In this document: in pieces, positions 29,264-33,010 of the stretch | How the letters are laid out: every line of letters begins with the position of its first letter | Position numbering within the stretch: position 1 is the stretch's first letter | Assembly: GCA_035566535.1 (NCBI GenBank) | Contig: DATMRA010000152.1 | Span: forward strand, 1-33,010 | Source: JAFARE01 sp035566535 | GTDB lineage: Bacteria; Chloroflexota; Dormibacteria; Aeolococcales; Aeolococcaceae | DNA length: 33,010 nt | Reading direction: 5' to 3' | The notes under the pieces: model-generated | Seen by the model: only the letters and a program-made list of their open reading frames with translations | What the model was told of the DNA's origin: nothing | The model's database searches: none | Position numbers and translations under genes: made by a program

Positions 29264-30427
29264 GTGGCACTCGACATGACCACTGAGCAGCGCGAGATCG
29301 TCAGCATGGTGCGCGACTTCGTTGAGCGCGAGATCATCCCGGTCGCCCACGAGCTTGACTACGACGACCGCTACCCGGACGAGATCGTCAAACACATGAA
29401 GGAGCTGGGCTTCTTCGGCTTTGCCATCCCTGAGAGCTTTGGCGGCGCGGGACTCGACTACTCCACCTACGCCATGGTCTGCGAGGAGATCGCGAGGGGA
29501 TGGATGTCCATCACCGGCATCATCAACACGCACTTCATCGTCTCCTTTCTCATCGAGAAGTTCGGCACGGAGGAGCAGCAGCAGCGGTTTCTGCCAAAGA
29601 TGGCGACAGGCGAGTTCCACGGCGCGTTCTCGATGAGCGAGCCGAACTGCGGCTCCGACGTGCAGGCCATCCAGACCCGGGCGATTCGTGACGACGGCGA
29701 GTACGTCGTCAACGGCACCAAGATGTGGGCCACCAACGGCGAGCACTCGACGGTGGTCGCGACGCTGGTGAAGACCGATCCGGACGCGCAGCCCCCGTAC
29801 CGAGGGATGTCATGCATCCTCGCGGAGAAGCAGTACCCCGGGTTCTATGCCTCGAAGCACATCGAAAAGCTCGGCTACAAGGGCGTGGAGACCACCGAGC
29901 TGGTGTTCGAAAACAACCGGCAGCCGGCGGCGAACCTCCTCGGCGGAGTCGAAGGACAGGGTTTCAAGCAGATGATGGCCGCCATCGAGGTCGGCCGCGT
30001 CAACGTGGCAGCCCGGGGGGTGGGCGTGGCGCAGCGCGCATTCGAGCTCTCGATCCAATACGCGCAGCAGCGCCACGCGTTCGGGGTTCCCATCGCTGAG
30101 CACCAGGCGATCCAGTTCAAGCTCGCAGACATGGCAACCAAGATCGAGGCCGCCCGATTGCTCACCAACTACGCGGCGCGCAAGAAGGACGCTGGGGAGC
30201 GTGCCGACGTCGAATGCGGCATGGCCAAGCTCTTTGCCACTGAAGCGTGCTTCGAGGTGGTCACCGAGGCGATGCGCGTGCACGGGGGCTACGGGTTCTC
30301 CAAGGAGTACCAGGTGGAACAGCTCTACCGGGACGCGCCGCTGCTGATCATCGGCGAGGGCACCAACGAGATCCAGCGGCTGATCATCGCCAAGGGCCTG
30401 CTCGAGCGCTACCGCATCAAGCAGTAG
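29264..30427 (+). CDS. Acyl-CoA dehydrogenase
   Basis: A 387-residue flavoprotein that oxidises acyl-CoA to trans-2-enoyl-CoA. Family signatures are FSMSEPNCGSDVQAI (about 118-132), the FAD-binding QRHAFGVPIAEHQAIQFKLADM near residue 270, and RVHGGYGFSKEYQVEQLYRDAPLLIIGEGTNEIQ (in consecutive stretches), with the expected catalytic glutamate in GEGTNEIQ. GTG 29264 has TAGACT 7 nt upstream. ATG 29276 is the alternative. It may work with the MaoC hydratase (31859) and the CitE-like lyase (24919) in one acyl-CoA pathway. Chain-length preference cannot be read from the sequence. Confidence 0.95.
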   Translation: MALDMTTEQREIVSMVRDFVEREIIPVAHELDYDDRYPDEIVKHMKELGFFGFAIPESFGGAGLDYSTYAMVCEEIARGWMSITGIINTHFIVSFLIEKFGTEEQQQRFLPKMATGEFHGAFSMSEPNCGSDVQAIQTRAIRDDGEYVVNGTKMWATNGEHSTVVATLVKTDPDAQPPYRGMSCILAEKQYPGFYASKHIEKLGYKGVETTELVFENNRQPAANLLGGVEGQGFKQMMAAIEVGRVNVAARGVGVAQRAFELSIQYAQQRHAFGVPIAEHQAIQFKLADMATKIEAARLLTNYAARKKDAGERADVECGMAKLFATEACFEVVTEAMRVHGGYGFSKEYQVEQLYRDAPLLIIGEGTNEIQRLIIAKGLLERYRIKQ

Positions 30428-30431
30428 TCGG

Positions 30432-31274
30432 TCAGCCGGCCCCCAGCCTTCGGCGCATCAGCGCGACGGCTGCGGCGCTCTTGTCGATCAGAAGAAATTG
30501 GCGCCCCTGCTCACGCGCTGCCACGCCCGTGGTGCCGCTGCCGGCGCACCAGTCCACCACCAGGTCGCCGCGACGGGACGACGCGGCGACGATCCGCCGC
30601 AGGATGGCCAGAGGCTTCTGGGTCGGATAGCCCGTGCGCTCGCGAGACGTGGTGGGCACGATGGTGTTCCACCAGACGTCGGTGGGCAGCTTGCCGCGGG
30701 CAGCGCGCTCCGGCGTCTGCAGCGATGGCGCCATGTAGGGAACGCGGTCGACGCTCGAGCTGTCGAAGTGGTACCGGCGCCGATCGCGCACGTACACCAG
30801 GATCACGTCGTGCTTGGCAGCCCACCGGCGCGTGGTGCGCGCGCCGTAGTCGTAGGCCCAGATCAGCTCGTTGAGAAAGCAGGACCGACCGAAGATGTCA
30901 TCGAGCAGCACTTTGCAGTAGTGCGATTCGCGCGGGTCGACGTGCAAATAGAGTGTCCCGTGGGGCGCGAGTATCCGCCGTGTCTCCTCCAGTCGCGGGC
31001 GGAGCCAGGCCATGTAGTCGTCGAAGCTGTCCTCGAAGCTGTCGCCGGCCGTGCGCCGCACTCGGTAGCGCCGTCCGGCGTACCCACTACGCTCGCCGTC
31101 CGGGTCGGCCACAACGCGGATGCGTGGTTGCTTCCTGATCTCGCCAGTGTTGAAGGGGGGGTCCACGTACACGAGCCCGGCGCAACCGTCGGGCAAGCGG
31201 CGGAGCTCTTCGAGCGCCTCGCCGTGCACGATGCCCGCGAGTTCGGAACTGACTGCGCCAGGACGCGCTTGCAT
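30432..31274 (-). CDS. Solitary DNA methyltransferase 2 (beta class)
   Basis: The protein has 280 residues. Motif IV is VYVDPPFNTG near residue 36. The C-terminal SAM-binding motif is VDWCAGSGTTGVAA near residue 243, preceded by YPTQKPLAILRRIVAASS. The intermediate region (TRRWAAKHDVILVYVRD, DVWWNTIVP) is typical of beta-class N6-adenine methylases of the Mod/M.HinfI type. No nuclease or specificity gene is adjacent. The sequence is clearly distinct from methyltransferase 1 (DPPF versus DPAY, longer N-terminal loop). ATG 31274 has a GGGGAGG site very close to it. It shares a 26-bp spacer with the divergent AhpC/TSA-2 gene. Confidence 0.92.
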   Translation of the reverse strand: MQARPGAVSSELAGIVHGEALEELRRLPDGCAGLVYVDPPFNTGEIRKQPRIRVVADPDGERSGYAGRRYRVRRTAGDSFEDSFDDYMAWLRPRLEETRRILAPHGTLYLHVDPRESHYCKVLLDDIFGRSCFLNELIWAYDYGARTTRRWAAKHDVILVYVRDRRRYHFDSSSVDRVPYMAPSLQTPERAARGKLPTDVWWNTIVPTTSRERTGYPTQKPLAILRRIVAASSRRGDLVVDWCAGSGTTGVAAREQGRQFLLIDKSAAAVALMRRRLGAG

Positions 31275-31284
31275 GACCTCCCCG

Positions 31285-31291
31285 TACAGTA
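31285..31291. promoter_or_regulatory. Bidirectional -10 element
   Basis: TACAGTA gives TACAGT on the plus strand (31285-31290, 10 nt before ATG 31301) and TACTGT on the minus strand (31291-31286, 11 nt before ATG 31274). The two diverging genes seem to share it. Confidence 0.5.
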
Positions 31292-31300
31292 GGTCGAACG

Positions 31301-31852
31301 ATGGACGCGCGCGCCCTTTCCCGGGTCACTGTCCTGGACGTCCACGGCTCAGCCGTGCGGCTGGGGGAGCTGTGGCAGGCAAATCCGGCCGTGATCGTGT
31401 GGCTCCGCCACTACGGCTGCGTCTTCTGCCGCGAGCAGGCGCTGGAGATGCGGACGGCACTCCCGGAGATCGACAAGGCGGGGGCCAGGCTGGTGTTCAT
31501 CGGCAATGGGGGGACCCGGTATGCCAGGGCGTTCAAGGACTCCTTCGCGCCGGATGTGACCGTCCTGACCGACCCCGACCTGCGTTCGTACCGGACCATC
31601 GGCGCGCGGAGCGGAATCCTCAAGACGATCGGCCCCCAGGCGTGGAAGGCCGGGATCCGGGCTCTGCGCAGTGGCGCACGCCAGACCAGCGTCAAAGGGC
31701 ATCCGTACCAGCAGGGCGCGGTCATGCTGCTCACGCCCGGCGACCACATCGTGTACTCGTACATCAGCCAGACGGCCGGCGATCACCCGCCGGTGTCGTC
31801 GGTCCTTGCCGCGCTGCGCGCGTCGACGCCTCGCGCCGCCGCCGGCTTCTGA
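31301..31852 (+). CDS. AhpC/TSA-2 (PRXL2-like) thioredoxin-fold protein
   Basis: The protein has 183 residues. The thioredoxin-fold active site is LRHYGCVFCREQALEMR (C-x2-C, about residues 40-43), matching the AhpC-TSA_2/PRXL2 group with its conserved arginine after the second cysteine. Members are linked to peroxide or lipid-hydroperoxide reduction, and some relatives carry selenocysteine at this site. Here both positions are cysteine. Later segments ARLVFIGNGGTRYARAFKD and VTVLTDPDLRSYR fit the fold. It ends 6 bp before the MaoC gene, so the two are probably one operon. Confidence 0.87.
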   Translation: MDARALSRVTVLDVHGSAVRLGELWQANPAVIVWLRHYGCVFCREQALEMRTALPEIDKAGARLVFIGNGGTRYARAFKDSFAPDVTVLTDPDLRSYRTIGARSGILKTIGPQAWKAGIRALRSGARQTSVKGHPYQQGAVMLLTPGDHIVYSYISQTAGDHPPVSSVLAALRASTPRAAAGF

Positions 31853-31858
31853 CGTCGC

Positions 31859-32326
31859 ATGCAATTCGGCCGCTACTACGAGGAGTTCGAAGTCGGCGCG
31901 ACCTACAAGCACTGGCCCGGCAAAACGATCACCGAGTACGACGACCACCTCTTCTGCCTCATCACGATGAACCATCACCCGTTGCACATCGACGCTCACT
32001 ACGCTGAGACACAGACACAATTCAAGCGCAACGTCGTCGTCGGAAACCTCGTGTACAGCCTCGCGCTGGGCATGAGCGTGGCCGACGTCAGCGGGAAGGC
32101 CATCGCCAACCTCGAGGTCGAGTCGCTGAAGCACGAGAACCCCACCTTCCACGGCGACACCATCTACGCAGAGACCACCGTGCTCGACAAACGCGAGTCC
32201 ACCAGCAAGCCAGATCGAGGCGTGGTGACAGTTGAGACACGCGCCTTCAATCAAAACGGCGAACGCGTCTGCATCTTCCGCCGGAAAGTTCTGGTCCCGA
32301 AACGCGGGGATCAGCCCGCTGACTGA
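31859..32326 (+). CDS. MaoC-family acyl-CoA hydratase
   Basis: A 155-residue hot-dog-fold protein. The hydratase-2-like region includes ITEYDDHLFCLITMNHHPLHID (in consecutive stretches), with the Asp/His positions of the R-specific enoyl-CoA hydratase motif, then VVGNLVYSLALGMSV and NPTFHGDTIYAETTVLDKRES. The form resembles MaoC-like mesaconyl-CoA or beta-methylmalyl-CoA dehydratases, often found beside CitE-like lyases and acyl-CoA dehydrogenases. It follows the AhpC/TSA-2 gene by 6 bp with no clear Shine-Dalgarno. Copy B of the structured repeat begins 19 nt after its stop. Confidence 0.92.
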   Translation: MQFGRYYEEFEVGATYKHWPGKTITEYDDHLFCLITMNHHPLHIDAHYAETQTQFKRNVVVGNLVYSLALGMSVADVSGKAIANLEVESLKHENPTFHGDTIYAETTVLDKRESTSKPDRGVVTVETRAFNQNGERVCIFRRKVLVPKRGDQPAD

Positions 32327-32345
32327 TCTCGGCGTCAGTGGTTGA

Positions 32346-32485
32346 GCCGGTGGTTCGCGGTGAGGTTTCGGGTCACGGTCGTGGCCCCGCTGGGGCCCCG
32401 CCGTTCGCACTCGCCGAGCCCTGCGCTCCGACCGGGAACTGGCTCGGCTCCGTGACGTCCCGTCACCTCACCGCGCCCCACCGGC
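32346..32485 (+). repeat. Structured dispersed element, copy B
   Basis: The outer helix pairs 32346-32353 with 32478-32485 (8 bp) and 32356-32366 with 32465-32475 (11 bp), separated by a 2x2 internal loop. It shares no sequence with the outer helix of copy A. The core 32373-32461 matches 19704-19792. Its closing helix is TCACGG (32373-32378)/CCGTGA (32450-32455), fully Watson-Crick, with an adjacent GGG (32370-32372)/CCC (32459-32461). It lies between the MaoC stop and the folP start (22 nt before ATG), in the same orientation as copy A. Confidence 0.8.
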
Positions 32486-32507
32486 GTGTACCACTGGATG
32501 CATCGTC

Positions 32508-33010
32508 ATGAGCGCGCTCGATCCACGCGTTGCGGCGCGATACAACGTGCGGCCTCTTCTGCACGACGCGGGCGACGGTTTGCGCGACGCGGTGGCTCAA
32601 CTTGGGGTCCCGACACACCAGCTGATGGCGGTCGCGCGATACGGCGCGGTGGAAGCGCTTGCGTTGCAGGGGTTGAGTAGCGATCAGGCCATCGCGCTCG
32701 AGCAGGCCGTTCGCGAAGCAGGCGGAGCCGTGCTGACGAGCGCGAACCTGGAGCGCGCGGTTGTCCTTGCGCCGCTGATGGCCGCGGGCGAGCTGCCCTC
32801 GCGACTCTCCGCAAACGCGGAAATCGCCGATGTTGGCATGGCCATCGGCGCCGCCCTCATGGGACGGGGCGTGCCGCCGCCGCTGAATGCGCGAGGCCAT
32901 CTGCTCGAGTTCGGTCGACGAACGCTCGTCATGGGCATCGTCAACGTCACACCGGATTCGTTCTCGGGTGACGGCGTGGGCTCCGACGTCGACGCGGCTG
33001 TGGAGCGCGC
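32508..33010 (+). CDS. folP: Dihydropteroate synthase, long form (3' end beyond window)
   Basis: ATG 32508 starts a frame open to the window edge (167 codons seen). After about 140 residues the hallmark LVMGIVNVTPDSFSGDG appears, the pterin-binding start of dihydropteroate synthase, which joins 6-hydroxymethyl-dihydropterin diphosphate to p-aminobenzoate in folate synthesis. The N-terminal domain (LGVPTHQLMAVARYGAVEALALQGLS and VREAGGAVLTSANLERAVVLAP, in consecutive stretches) is the extra module seen in long-form enzymes of several bacterial phyla. No Shine-Dalgarno is obvious, and copy B of the structured repeat ends 22 nt upstream. Confidence 0.9.
   Translation, partial: MSALDPRVAARYNVRPLLHDAGDGLRDAVAQLGVPTHQLMAVARYGAVEALALQGLSSDQAIALEQAVREAGGAVLTSANLERAVVLAPLMAAGELPSRLSANAEIADVGMAIGAALMGRGVPPPLNARGHLLEFGRRTLVMGIVNVTPDSFSGDGVGSDVDAAVER

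Noticed and set aside
32346..32485. Element as an integron attC site or MITE
   Set aside because: I see no attC core sites (RYYYAAC/GTTRRRY), no integrase, no target-site duplications, and the outer arms differ between copies, unlike transposon terminal repeats.

Overview
The window is GC-rich, densely packed bacterial DNA with about 31 protein-coding genes on both strands. I see no rRNA, tRNA, CRISPR array, transposase or prophage genes. GTG starts are frequent. Many genes have no Shine-Dalgarno site but carry a TANNNT hexamer exactly 7 nt before the start codon, which suggests leaderless mRNAs. The gene set includes an InhA-like enoyl reductase, a GT87 polyprenyl-type glycosyltransferase, a Baeyer-Villiger monooxygenase and acyl-CoA dehydrogenase/MaoC/CoA-ester-lyase genes. 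This points to a free-living, probably soil, Terrabacteria-type organism (Actinobacteriota, Chloroflexota or Dormibacterota-like). That placement is an inference from gene content and style, not a phylogenetic result.

Layout. Positions 1-2800 hold a secreted beta-propeller protein cut by the window edge, a small lipoprotein, a DinB-fold protein and undecaprenyl-diphosphatase. Positions 2846-5077 hold an NADP-dependent oxidoreductase and a site-2-type protease with CBS domains. Positions 5113-10112 form a divergent locus: a Baeyer-Villiger monooxygenase and SDR on one side, a TetR regulator and a large polytopic membrane protein on the other, with a clear TetR-type dyad between them. Positions 10169-12002 hold a YetF-like protein and a GT87 glycosyltransferase. 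Positions 12029-15495 run as inositol-monophosphatase family gene, fabI, fabF and a macrodomain gene, the last three overlapping end to start. Positions 15532-18186 encode a membrane GAF-GGDEF-EAL protein, divergent from a DUF72 gene.

Positions 19879-24277 form a minus-strand run: UPF1-like helicase with a zinc ribbon and arginine-rich tails, a cysteine-less glutaredoxin-PDZ fusion, an ECF sigma factor, and an O6-alkylguanine-DNA alkyltransferase overlapping the sigma gene by 4 bp. This may be a nucleic-acid stress module. Positions 24453-32326 hold a small CxC/CxxC protein, a CitE-like lyase, a second DinB-fold protein, two solitary DNA methyltransferases, a lipoprotein, a SAM methyltransferase, an acyl-CoA dehydrogenase, an AhpC/TSA-2 protein and a MaoC hydratase. 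The window ends inside a long-form folP.

The most unusual signal is a dispersed, highly structured intergenic element present twice (19673-19820 and 32346-32485). An 89-nt core is about 89% identical with no gaps. It is enclosed by long outer stems whose sequences differ completely between the copies while base pairing is kept. Both copies start 18-19 nt after the stop codon of a plus-strand gene and lie in the same orientation. This is the pattern expected of a structured RNA or folding-dependent DNA element, and I do not recognise its family.
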